A stretch of 64,000 nt of DNA from contig JAYKXP010000007.1 of the NCBI GenBank assembly GCA_037176845.1, positions 744,001 to 808,000 on the forward strand. Reading direction: 5' to 3'. This DNA comes from Paramarasmius palmivorus (lineage: Eukaryota > Basidiomycota > Agaricomycetes > Agaricales > Marasmiaceae). The notes beneath the pieces are model-generated. The model did not search any database. It saw nothing but the letters and a program-made list of their open reading frames with translations, and was not told the origin of the DNA. Below, piece by piece: positions 24,563 through 35,201 of this stretch (the first letter of the stretch is position 1; every line of letters starts with the position of its first letter). The translations under genes were made by a program, and so were the position numbers.

Positions 24563-27191
24563 TTATGTCAGTGCAAGACCATTTACACGTACACCTCCCC
24601 GAGTCCAATGTTCATTCCCGGATATGAAGTCAGCCCGTACGACCTTCCCTCGCCGAACAACTTTCCCTCCTCTTTCCCATTTGACGTATATGCCCTCAAC
24701 GCGACCTTCCCAGAACTCCGACTGGCGCTGAACCATCTTCTTCAGCTCATCAAGAGTTGGTAGAGCACCCTCGTAAATGACAGGCACGATAGTGATACTC
24801 GTCGGCTCCAGAAGTGTCTGTAGCGTTATCCTATCGACAAAGGTATCCGTGCTCCGGTCGTACAGATCAAAAGCCATGAAAAGATCTGGAAGCTGCGAGT
24901 AAGGGATAGAATGCGTAGCATACAACCATTCGCCGAAAAGGATATACCGCTCTGCGAAATGCTCGTCTCGATCCAGAATCATGAACAGTTCATCACGATG
25001 CTTTTCTATCCAAAGGCCGAGCTTCTTGAACTGCTCGTGCGTGGACGAATTGACGTAGTGCGAACGGTTCTGAACGATGATCTGGGAGCGGTCTGAGGAT
25101 AAGGAGAAGCCCATGTTGGCACCGTCTACTTTCTCTGTAATGACTACGTGGTCGGTTGTGTTCACTGGTATGATTGATGGTTCCGATATTATATCGTCCT
25201 CTGTGGCAGCACCGAGGTTGATGGTATGTGGGGTTCTAGGGAATTTGTATATGTTCACGGGAGGAGAAAGCCGGGCTACTAGCTCTTGAGCAGCTGCGAA
25301 CGATCTGATAATAAGGATTGCCCTAAAGCCTTCTTTTAGCGATGGACGGACGAATACTTTCTTCATCTGGTTCACCGCATTACGCACCCGAGAGCCAGGA
25401 GGTAACGTAGGATGACCTGTTCTCGTCTGGGCCCTGGACAAGCACAGCTCATCGTCATAGTCAAACCACACGCAAACAGGTTGCTTAGCCCAACTCAAAG
25501 CGAGATCTAGCCATTGCTTTCTGTCAGAATCGGCGGTATTGCACCTGTCCAATAACACCTTTGTTGTCCTTGGGTGGCCGATTTCAGTCTCGCATGATGA
25601 CCTACTGCCGGAGTCATCTTGGGAAATCCGTGTCCAGCTCCTAGAGTCTCTTGCAAGTAGAGCTCGAGAAAACCACGACTTTCCCGAACCTGGAAGGCCC
25701 ACCAGCACAAATAGGTCTGCCGACTTCTCCAGAGTACCTTCTACCTCCAGCGGAGAAGGTGGTGGTTCTGAAGGAAGCTCAGGATAGACAGACTGCCGTT
25801 TCCAGATGGTACTGCACCATTTAGATACAAACGCCTCCTGTTGAGCAGTCTCAAGGCTTCCCGGGCGCATATTTCGGAGGGCAGATATCGCATCGTTCGC
25901 GGACATCTCTGGATGATCCTGGTTTGGTTGGGATTTGCTGAAACCATACGCTGCGAGGTAGGAAGCAATCACAGTTCCTGCGCGACCTTTGCCACCACCA
26001 CAATGGATGAGTATAGGGAGCTTGCTTTCTTCTTCCATGAGCCTCACGACGATGTCCATTTGCTCGATTGAAGGAGGGTGATAATTTGGGATGGGAAGAT
26101 AGGTATTTGTGATTGGCTTTCTCGCGAACCATGATTCCGGTAAAGGTGTTTCCTCGGTTAAGGTTAAGACATGCTTTATACCGAGCGATGCCAGTAGCGT
26201 GATGTCGTATTCGTTACGGGGAGTAGACATGGCAGCCAGATGATATGGAATCACCCAGCGGAAGAAACGGGGGAGTTTGTGGAAAGTGGGCCCTTCGTGA
26301 CCGAAAGTAGTATAGTAAAGGGCCTCTCGGGATTCCAAAGCCAAAGAGGGAACTACCGCTTTCTCGCTGATTGAAAGACGCAGTTCCGGAGACCATGGTG
26401 CTAGAATATGAGGTGCCATTTCGTCAGGAAGCTGGGTCATCTCGACCTCCTGGAAAATAGCACCCCATTCCGAATGCTCCGAACACGTAAAAAGTCGCTT
26501 CAGGCAATAAGACTTGACTCGTTCGTCATCTGAGCGATCGTACGCGCAGGCGTAGGCAAGCATTGCTAGTTTGTGTTGGCTAGTTTGGAATGCTGCGTCG
26601 GCGAGTCTGGACGATTTCAGTTCAGTAGGTACCATTTGACAAAAAAAAGTAGCGGCACCTGAGATAACCTCGATGAGAGTTTGGGATCAGCGTGACCAGT
26701 TTCATGCTGTACATTTGAGCCTGCGGGTATTGAGCAAATATGTGCAGTGTGAACGCCAAATGATCCAAAAAGTCGGGCGTGGGATGTTCAGGGAACTGGT
26801 AAGGGAGTAATGCATCCAGTCCTTTATCCATGGCATAATCATCTCGTGTTGTAAGCGTAATATGGAATTGTTTAGGAGGGAGACCAAGTTGTTTCCGAAG
26901 TTGCTGTCCCTCAGCCCATATGACCACAACAAAGTAAACCCCTTTGGCCTTACTTCCACCCAAACCCGCTACGAAAAGACGATCTGCGTCCACGTTCATT
27001 TTCAGACTGGCTTCCAGGGATGAAGAGAGGTTGCGAAGCTCTTCTTTGGTCACGACAGTGAGATGGAACGGCGCAGATGCATCGAGCACCTGTTTGTCGA
27101 CATCTGCCTTCTGTATCGTTGCAAACGCCAGCGAATCTATATGCTCCCCCACAACCGCAACATAACCGCGAGATTTGAGAAGTTGCGCCAT
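24563..27191 (-). CDS. Multi-domain RNA end-repair protein: 2H phosphodiesterase-like, DSP phosphatase, P-loop kinase, RNA ligase
   Basis: Two exons (27191-26659 and 26606-24563) keep one frame across a 52-bp intron and encode 858 residues. Residues 1-178 hold two H-x-T motifs 67 apart (FHLTVV with His43, FHITLT with His110), as in 2H cyclic phosphodiesterases. Residues about 275-445 form a DUSP23-like phosphatase with HCGGGKGRAG (Cys380, Arg386). Residues about 475-620 have a Walker A GLPGSGKS (481-488) and the kinase-type LLDRCN. Residues about 625-858 are an RNA_ligase-family nucleotidyltransferase: EKVDGAN (nucleophile Lys670), YILFGEW, EGIYVK and KVVRADF. This set could open a 2',3'-cyclic phosphate, phosphorylate a 5'-OH and seal. 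The phosphatase may remove end phosphates. Order is reversed relative to yeast Trl1 (ligase-kinase-CPD). All catalytic motifs are intact. Confidence 0.85.
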
Positions 27192-27612
27192 GACAAGCTG
27201 AGAGATTTAAAGATTTGTATGGCTGAGGACCGTGTTATCACAACCATTTTATGCGGTCGTCGTTGTCATCAAGAATCAGTAAATCCGTTGTCGGTGCCGT
27301 TGAGCGGGACATCATGGCGTTGAGGCGATACATTACTCAATATGACAATTGTCCCTGCCGGTCTGGTACCCGGCGTCCCGTTGAAATACACAGTGACACT
27401 GCACTTTACGCCGCGCGACTCCCAAAAAGGCAGGCCGCAGGACGCTGAAAATTTCTCTTCTTGAGTTCCTCAGCGTCAGTGAGATGGAGTCTTGGGATGC
27501 CTCGCATTGTACCGGATTCCTTCTCCCGACTTGACCGGTATGGCTAGCTCAGTTCACTGCCACTCACTCCATCGGATTTAAACACTTTCTAAGCGTTTCG
27601 AGGCTATCTACC
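27192..27612. other. Intergenic region between the RNA-repair gene and the TOR relic
   Basis: About 420 bp with no gene. It should hold the promoter of the RNA-repair gene (reading left). I see no clear TATA element, repeat or RNA gene. Confidence 0.5.
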
Positions 27613-28433
27613 ATGGCATCTGTTCAACAGGCTACCCAAATTGACGCCACCCTTTCTCAAATGTTCGTAGGGTTGAAGAGCAAAACTCCAGAAACGCGCC
27701 TGCAATCTGCCATCAAACTTCGAAGATATGTGGGTCAAAAATTTAGTACAAACGTACAAACTCTCAACGCACTACTGCAGGTTGACACAGCTGTCACAGA
27801 GGTGTCGCAAGAAGATGCAGAGAAACTCTAGCAGGATACCATCAATCCAGAAATCTTTGGATTATTACACAACCAAAATATCGAAGCAAATTTTGGTGGT
27901 CTGATAGCAATTGGTGCGTGTGCTGATAACTATAGTCAAATGAGAGCTCATGCTACTCTAAGATCATTTCCTGGATGTCGAAGGTGATGAAACCATCGAA
28001 TTCAAACGCAATCTTTTTCGCTTCTACAATTATGCGAAGTACCTACTTCCAAATCCCGAACTCGACCTCATGCTAGCAGCCTCAAAAACACTCGGTCGGA
28101 CTGCCAAAATTGGAGGACAAGCATTCGGAGAACGCTTCATGGATTTTGAGGTCCCAGCTGCAATCGAATACTTTCACCCCAATAAACCAGAGCCAACGCG
28201 TTATGCGGGAGTTCTGATCCTCAGAGCTCGCAAGGAATTGTCCGATCTATTTTCAAACTCACATTAACCGGGTCTTCGAAATCATTTTGACTCCTCTTCG
28301 AGACCCCGAAGTACATATCCGGGAAGGCGCAGCTGAGCTGTTAGCTGCATGTCTCGAGATAGTCACCCAGCAAGAAGGACAGATTCGGAGCCCACATCTC
28401 GACGAGATTCTCCAAGAAGCGCAAATTCGTCTG
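27613..28433 (+). pseudogene. TOR kinase N-terminal fragment (HEAT-repeat part), inactivated
   Basis: The reading matches the extreme N-terminus of fungal TOR: MASVQQATQIDATLSQMFVG, LKSKTPETRLQSAIKLRRYV, then GGLIAI, DHFLDVEGDETIEFKRNLF, RFYNYAKYLLPNPELDLMLA and ASKTLG. The match carries on through FMDFEVPAAIEYF and, in a shifted frame, ELARNCPIYFQTHINRVFE, LTPLRDPEVHIREGAAELLA and ACLEIVTQQEG, ending at ILQEAQIRL. Three lesions are visible. The expected Trp of KLWxDTIN is a TAG stop (27829-27831). Two bases are missing at about 28230, where LIL is followed by ELAR in another frame. Nothing of TOR is found after about 28433. An intron is retained (G|gtgcgt...ctaag), so this is a segmental DNA copy. 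It retains about 270 codons of a protein normally above 2,300 residues. Confidence 0.9.
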
Positions 28434-28626
28434 GTATGTACTGTATTGTACAGCTGTCCTTCTTCTCACTTGAGCTGCGATACTGACATTTGATGGAGTG
28501 CTTTTAGTAGATGGCAAGGACTAGCATCATAGTACGCTGTGGTACCAATATTTGAGACAGAAGAAATCCCAAGAAAACTCCGTAATCTATGACTCCTCGC
28601 TTTCGGAACTTGGAGGTTACAGTACG

Positions 28627-30988
28627 CTAAGGGGTGTAAACGAAGTAGATATTCCTAATGGTCATATTAGAATTGACGCTGAACTGTACCAGTAGACCGG
28701 CACTCACTGCTTGTCTGTAAGATCCTGGAAGGCATGGCGCTCCCGCTCCTTCTGCACATCCTCCTCTGACCACCCTTTCCTAGCTCTCAGTTCCTCGATT
28801 TGCGCTTGCTTCTCCTTATTCATCCGGATGTTGATCCAACGCAAAAGGAAGCACACGAATATCTGAACAATGAGGAGCGTCATGATTGCAGTTTTACCTG
28901 GGATATAGGCTGGTGCATCCTTGGGAAGAAAGATCTCTGTCCCAATGATGTTCCCGATACTGAAAACAAACAAGGTTGTAGCGTTCACGGTGCTCTTCTT
29001 GGTATGTCCGCCTATGTTGCTAGCATTGTACGCATAGACACTTGAGCCTGAACTGCCAAAGGTCCCGATGAAATATATAGCTAAGGCACCCGGTCAGAAC
29101 TAGGTTGAACCTAACAATAAAACCACAAACCGAAGAGCAGTACGCCTTTGTTCCCACTATCATTTAACCCGACTAGCAAGGCTAGGATGCAATGAGGCAA
29201 CCCCAACGACGTTTGAAGGCTTGATAACAGACGTACCACAGCCTATGATGGTAGGAATCGAAGCATAGACGATCGGTAGCATTCGTTCGCCCTTGTGAAA
29301 CTGATGAGCAACAGCTGGACCGGTGAGGCCAAAGACATACTTTTCGGTCCGAATACCATCCACAGAGAAGAACGGTAATAGAGGATATGGCACCCGCAGG
29401 TGTGGACAAGATAAGGGTTTGCTTGGTACTTCGAATCACTCAGATAGCACTCATAGCTTCTGGATGAACAAAGACCCACGAATAGCCAAAACCTTTGATA
29501 ATGAGGTTGCTGACTGTGAAACATTCATAAGCACTGTGGATAGAGGGTAACCCAATGTTTGCACATACAGCTGGTTATCCCACCATTCGGAATGTTCGCT
29601 GAACTGACAGATGAGAATACATCTCCACATAACAACCACGAGGCATACCTAACAGAGTGGTCAAGACAAGCAACCACGTCCTGACATCGGTGAACGCCTC
29701 AATCACTTGATCCTTCTTCCATGTTCTATTTGTAACACCGGCCTGGTTTTCTCTGACTCGTTCCAACGCCGCGACACGCTCCTCTGCTGTTAGGAAATGG
29801 GCATGCATGGGCGAGTCGGGCAACCAAATTAGCACACAGATCCCCACTACGACAGCGAGGCCTCCAAGTAGGATGTAGACAATCTTCCAGCTTGCGATGT
29901 TCACGCCGTCATAGAAAGAGATTCCCTGGGAAGTTACCCTTTAAGTACTCATGTGGGATGAGACTCCATGCTTTATAGGGTTTACGCACATATGCAACGA
30001 ACCCTCCGAAGATTTGAGTCAGCCCATTCTAGACAGTATCAGGATCTCTCACGGACGGACGGAATAATGGTTCTAGATACGTACCATGACATAAAACCAT
30101 GATACTCGTTTGCCCTAGGCCAGACAAATCAATAACCAGAACCTCTGGAGTCTCAGGATCGATCACCTGTTCGTTCTTCTTGTAGAACATCGAGATGATA
30201 AGAATCAAAATCGGGGCGACACAACTCTCGCACATTCCCAGGAGAAATCGTAGAGCGAAGAAGGCGCCAAACGAGTTTGCGACAGCGTGAAGCGCTAAGA
30301 TGATGCCCCATATCACAATGTTGACGCCTGTCCGAAGGGAGTTTAATGAGTGTCGGAAAATGGAGTAAGGAACGCACCGAGGTACTTTGCTACACGTGTC
30401 TTTTGAGACAGGTAGACGGTGGGGAACTCGAAGAACAAGTATCCTGAAACGATATTGAATTGTGGAACGTCGCCTGAAGGGGTGTGCTTACCCAGGAAGA
30501 ACGCCATGGACACTAGGTTGTATTTCTAGAGTGGTATATGGGGACGTGATATGGGATAGCCTGCGAAAACCTACTTGACCGACAATTGGCAGTCCCATGA
30601 TACTTGTAGACCATAGGTTTGAGTTAACCAATGACAGGTCGGACAAAACGTACACACCTTGCATAATTCAGCGAGGTCTTATCCCTAGAGTTCACTGATG
30701 AGTATTGATGAACAAATGGTGAGATCGTGTTGCCCACAAGAATTGAGTGAAATATACAGCAGCGCAGAGAGGTGAAATAAGCAAATCCTATGGACAAGTT
30801 AGATCAAGGATCAACTCGAAAGTCAAACAGCTTACCAACTTCCTTCGCAGCTTCCTGTTGTACTCTTCACTGAACTCGGCCGTCCTTTCAATCCCTACAA
30901 CTTGAAGCGCCTCATCTCCTTTAGAGACATCAAACAGCGATGGAGAGGATTTCTCCGATTTTTCGTCGAATGAGGCGTTAGAGGGCAT
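28627..30988 (-). CDS. MFS transporter, allantoate permease/Dal5-like (copy 1)
   Basis: A plasma-membrane solute symporter of the anion:cation symporter family. The ATG at 30988 starts MPSNASFDEKSEKSSPSLFD, followed by the family hallmark EEYNRKLRRK before the first helix. Later exons show FGAFFALRFLLGMCES with MFYKKNEQ, IWLPDSPMHAHFLTAEERV, NIPNGGITSFSNLIIKGFG after splicing, SKQTLILSTPAGAISSI-like sequence and the C-terminal KARKGWSEEDVQKERERHAF-like tail. The last tiny exon gives NIYFVYTP and stop at 28627-28629. About ten introns. The frame looks intact. A close paralogue lies at 61.3-63.7 kb on the same strand. The substrate is unknown; related yeast proteins carry allantoate, nicotinate or vitamins. 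Confidence 0.88.
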
Positions 30989-31336
30989 GATGATGCAGGT
31001 ATTAAGGACGATCCATTCTCCTTCCCTTTTAAGGTCCCGCGCAGATTACAGTTTCGCATTCGATACAATCACCAGACCTGATAGTGCCATGTGTGTGATA
31101 TGAAGGAATGGAAACATTCGGAGTGGGCAAAACAATTGATTTGGCATAGTGGTGGCAAAACGCTGATTAGTGGGGCGGACCTTGATCAAGTACGTACTAT
31201 GGGGAAAAGGGAAATGCTTCTGTTGTGTCTAGCAGGTCGAATCGGTTTTTAAAGAGTGATAATGCATCGAAAGAAATAATACTAGGCACGAGAGAGATGC
31301 ATGGATTGCTAATGAGTAGCACTCAAAGCTGTATAT

Positions 31337-32362
31337 TCAAAGGGACCTATCCGCGCGACTTAGTCTAGTTCGGGACGACCTATATGTAATACTAAACAGA
31401 CGTACCTTGTCTGTAGCTTCCTCCACAGCATTCCCCAACAAGGCACAAAACTCCCTCATCTCCTTAAAGGCTCTCAATCCGCACTTGCCACATGTTTGAC
31501 ATGCCTTGCGCAAGGCCTCCTCTACCGAATCCGGGTCCTGCACTGTATGTCGAGAGGGACAGTCGTTCAACGCACTCTTCATCGCCTTCATGTAATCTTG
31601 CCACCACTTCGCGTACACCCACTTCGACCGATTGCCCGATATCTTCACTTGAAAAGCCGAACTATCCCGCCGGGCACAGTCGGTGCATTCAAACCAGGTA
31701 AAGGACTCCTTGGTAAGCCACTGCAGGTCCTCGGCGACGACGGCAGCAGCTTGCCCACATGCCACATGATATTCCTGCAGGTGATGGTACGAACCTCCAC
31801 TAATCCACTCCATCTCTTCAACGTACTTTCTTCCCAATAGTGGAAGACGTAGAGTCTCCTTTGCCGCTTGCGTCATCTCGGTGCTCATCCCAAAGCGCCA
31901 CGCAAAAGCAAAAACACGCATGGGCTCTGTTTCGAGGAAATTCCGCGTTACTTGTTGCATAATAGCATTCTCTGCGACAGTGACAGAGTATTTTCTCGCG
32001 GTTTCAAAGACCGTCGCCGCACGTTGTACCGTCGTAAATTCCGGTGCGAAGGTGCCACTGCCAGCGTACGGTGGGTAGCACAAGCGTAATAGAGTCTCGA
32101 GCGTCTCTTCATCTTCCTCGAGAGCGAGAACCGGTAGACCACCCTTCATATCCTGTGTAGACTTTTGGGAGTCTGAGTACGTTGTCAAAGTGCCGTTCCA
32201 TCGGGGTGACGCAAAGGTGAGGAATGCCTTGATGACAGGGAAGTCGACATTGCTTGAGGTTGACCGGATGATCAGGTCAGCGTCTGAATGGTCAAAAGGA
32301 GGGTCTGCGACGTCGCAAGGAACGTTGTGATCTCCTGCCTCGATGGTCATAGTGGTGGACAA
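31337..32362 (-). CDS. BTB/POZ-domain protein (copy 1)
   Basis: The ATG at 32362 opens a protein with an N-terminal BTB fold: PPFDHSDADLIIRSTSSNVD, FPVIKAFLTFASPRWNGTL, then a QEDEETLETLLRLCYPPYAG-like block. A helical C-terminal half follows with FECTDCARRD and CQTCGKCGLRAF cysteine pairs. Coding sequence runs at least to 31406, where a GTACGT donor follows EEATDK; the final short exon is not resolved, so the given end is the in-frame read-through stop. BTB proteins of this size are greatly expanded in mushrooms and their partners are mostly unknown; dimerisation through the BTB fold is inferred. It is clearly related to the protein at 60.2 kb and more distantly to that at 59.1 kb. Confidence 0.85.
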   Translation of the reverse strand: MSTTMTIEAGDHNVPCDVADPPFDHSDADLIIRSTSSNVDFPVIKAFLTFASPRWNGTLTTYSDSQKSTQDMKGGLPVLALEEDEETLETLLRLCYPPYAGSGTFAPEFTTVQRAATVFETARKYSVTVAENAIMQQVTRNFLETEPMRVFAFAWRFGMSTEMTQAAKETLRLPLLGRKYVEEMEWISGGSYHHLQEYHVACGQAAAVVAEDLQWLTKESFTWFECTDCARRDSSAFQVKISGNRSKWVYAKWWQDYMKAMKSALNDCPSRHTVQDPDSVEEALRKACQTCGKCGLRAFKEMREFCALLGNAVEEATDKVRLFSITYRSSRTRLSRADRSL

Positions 32363-32854
32363 TTGAGTGTAGGTCCACCCAAAGGATCTGTAAATATCAC
32401 CACATGTTGATGAGAAGCAGCGGGAGGAAGTTTATTTGAACGCACCCTAGATTCTATGGTGTAAAAAGGCTGCATGTGTGAGCACGAGTACTGATTCTCC
32501 AGTACTGCCTCGTCCCAAACTCCCAGCTACAAACTCGATGAGCGCCAAGGTTACTGTCCATCACGTGGCCGTTTCCTCGTTGTCGTCGACGTCAGTGACG
32601 ATGTGGGGCAATATCTGGGCAATATACTAGTCGACCTGGAGATATTTGAGGGCCAAGAGAGCAATCTCTGAGGAAAACATTTTGAGGGAACATGGTGGTT
32701 GAAGAAAAGGATAATACACAAAGACAAACATGTCTGAGCACCACTCTTTCCTTGTCGTCCACCACGGTGGTCAACTTGCTCTCTCCCATTTCTCATTTCT
32801 GAACTTGGGAATTTGGCAAGCCTTGTTCGTTATTAACTCTGACTTAAGAGTTGG

Positions 32855-34627
32855 ATGTCTTCACCTGGAAATCCACAAGTTTCACCACAGGATCGAGGTC
32901 TTTCACCGCTCAGAGAGCGTTCCATTTCCAACCTCTCTCGACCTTCTTCACGTTCTTCTATTCGGTCAAATCGCGCCCCAAGCCCTTCACCGTTTTTGCA
33001 CGACGATCCAGGTAAGCTGTAAAGTTGTACCATGCTCGGGGTTGTCAAGGTACATCATATATTTATTTGTTATTCCCAGTCGCTGTGCGAAACCAGATTT
33101 CCTCCTTGCGTCACAGTATCAGGCAACAGCAAGCTCAAGTCCATAACCTTGAAAACATCATCTTGCGTGGACCACGACCTTACGCCGATATCTCCTTCTC
33201 AGACTCAATGTCAACGCCATCACCAGCTTCACCGCCTTCAGCAGCTGCGAAACTTCCGCGTCGGACGAGTTTCGAGGTTCTTTCTGGAATCGCAGGTCCT
33301 GATTCAAATTTACCTTTACCGACACCTCAACGTGAGATGAACGGGTTAGATGATAATGGAGGAATACGAGAGGGGATACCGATGTCATTTGGAGCGGGGT
33401 CTTCGACGCCAACACACCACAAAAGACCTTCAAGTCCAACACGGACTTTAAGTCGTGCGTCTTCATTTTCCTGACCTTTTACGAACCTTTGCTTATTTCA
33501 TATGCCGTCCTAGGCATACCCGTAGCTTCTGTAGGTGCGCAGACCGTCTCGTTTTATCCACCGTGAATAGCCCTTATGCACACTCTAGGTAACGCACGCG
33601 CCCTTGCAGATGCCGGACAAGGCTCACTACCCATCCAACGCTCACCTTCATCTTTGAATGGCAACAAGCTATCCCCCATTGACGCAGATGTCAGTTCTGC
33701 GTCACTCCAACCCCCGCCATCACCGAACAAACGGTTATCACTCACACCAGGAGGTACCACCAAGGTTTTAGCGGATTTACAGACTGGAGTTATCAATGCT
33801 AGAAATGCTCTAGAGAACACGAAGGCGCAACTACGGTTATCCCAAAGAACTGTGGCTCAGCTCACGAGGCAGACAGAAGACCTAAAGGAGGGCAGAGAAA
33901 GGCTGAGACTAGAGAATGAGGGTTTGAATAACGTTGTTGCGAGGAAGGAGAGGCTGTTACAAGAGGTAATCGTCAAAGAAAGTTGATAGTCGTTTCAGTT
34001 GCTCATTGCGGCATAGGTTCTTGAACGTGCACGAAAGGCAGAAGCTGAAGCTGCTGCCTTGAAAAGCCAACTCAAGACAGAAACAAGCACGTCAAAGAAG
34101 TCGCTACGTGAGATGGAAGCCCAGCTTACAGAATCCACGGCGCTTTCACAGAAATGTGAACGAGAGTATATCACGCTAAGGGACTCACTCAAGTCGATGA
34201 CGGAATCGTGGAAGTCTGACACCGATAAGTTAAGGGATGAGATGAAGAAGCGGGAGGAGAGGTGGAAGAAGGAGGCAGAGACTACGGGGAAGAAATATAA
34301 GCTGCTGGTAGAGGAGGTGAAGAAGTCCAACGAAGCCAGGGAATCTATCACGAAGTTGAAAGAGGAGGATAGAAAAGTCAACAAGGAGTTGGAGGAGACT
34401 TGGAAAGAGGAGATCGAGAAGATGAAGGCTGAGGTTGAGAGGAGTAGTAAAGATCAACAGGAAGCTACGGAGACAGCGAAGTTGGTGCACTTTTGTATAC
34501 CGTTCCGGTTTCCGTACTGACTATTCATAGACGCCTGGCCGATGAACTTGCTAGACTTCGGAGACTCATGCAAAGGATCCCAAGTAGTTCTAGTGATGAC
34601 GGAACACCACCGGATACTGAGACTTGA
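32855..34627 (+). CDS. Coiled-coil protein with Ser/Pro-rich linker
   Basis: The ATG at 32855 starts MSSPGNPQVSPQDRGLSPLR in a Ser/Arg-rich leader. After a first intron the protein reads VAVRNQISSLRHSIRQQQAQ, a first coiled coil. Then comes a Ser/Pro/Thr-rich stretch with KLPRRTSFEVLSG and PSPNKRLSLTPGG. A long coiled coil follows with clear heptads, such as NTKAQLRLSQRTVAQLTRQT, and Glu/Lys-rich repeats (WKKEAETTGKKYKLLVEEVK). The last exon gives RLADELARLRRLMQRIPSSS and ends at 34627. About 480 residues. It recalls She3-like or other fungal scaffold coiled coils, but I cannot assign it. Several RxxS/SP sites suggest phosphorylation. Confidence 0.7.
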
Positions 34628-35201
34628 TGTCCTCATTGACTTTTTTTTGCCTACTGCATCCCGCATCTCACTGTATTTTCTAGGAACATTATTTTTTGTT
34701 TTTCGTCATCGTTCATATTTGCGCACGCAGTATTCCACTCCTTTGACCTCCCACTCACCATACCCATCCATTCATTGAACTACCATCGTGCATCGCTGCT
34801 TTTATCGCCCTCGCTGTCACGCCCTCACTTGATTTCGTTCGCCGCATTGTTTTCTGCACATTATTCATATATCTAATATGATTCATGATGAAGTCTCCGT
34901 ATTGCTAGCCCGGCTGCGTTCAACGAGGTTCTTCAATGTCAACGCTCAAGGAACTGTGAGTGGGGCAATTGCCAGGTAATCGAGTCGCTTGGCAGGCAGC
35001 GTCGCCCGGCAAGAGGATCAATATCGGTTCGGGTAACCGCATTGCCGGTACACCCCGCTAGGAGAAGAGAGAATCTCATGCACTGACAAATGACAAGGAA
35101 CAGTATAAAAGGCGTCACTCTCTTCCTCGCATTTCCCCCTTCTCCTTTCTCTCCTTATAAGGCCCTATCTCCCATTTCTGCCAGAAAAGTCTCGAACAAC
35201 A
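34628..35201. other. Intergenic region upstream of nitronate monooxygenase
   Basis: No gene seen. It contains the 3' flank of the coiled-coil gene (T-rich around 34.64-34.69 kb) and the promoter of the next gene. Confidence 0.5.
35104..35110 (+). promoter_or_regulatory. TATA box of the nitronate monooxygenase gene
   Basis: TATAAAA stands about 98 bases upstream of the ATG at 35202, followed by a pyrimidine-rich leader (TTTCCCCCTTCTCCTTTCTC) typical of fungal transcription starts. Confidence 0.5.
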
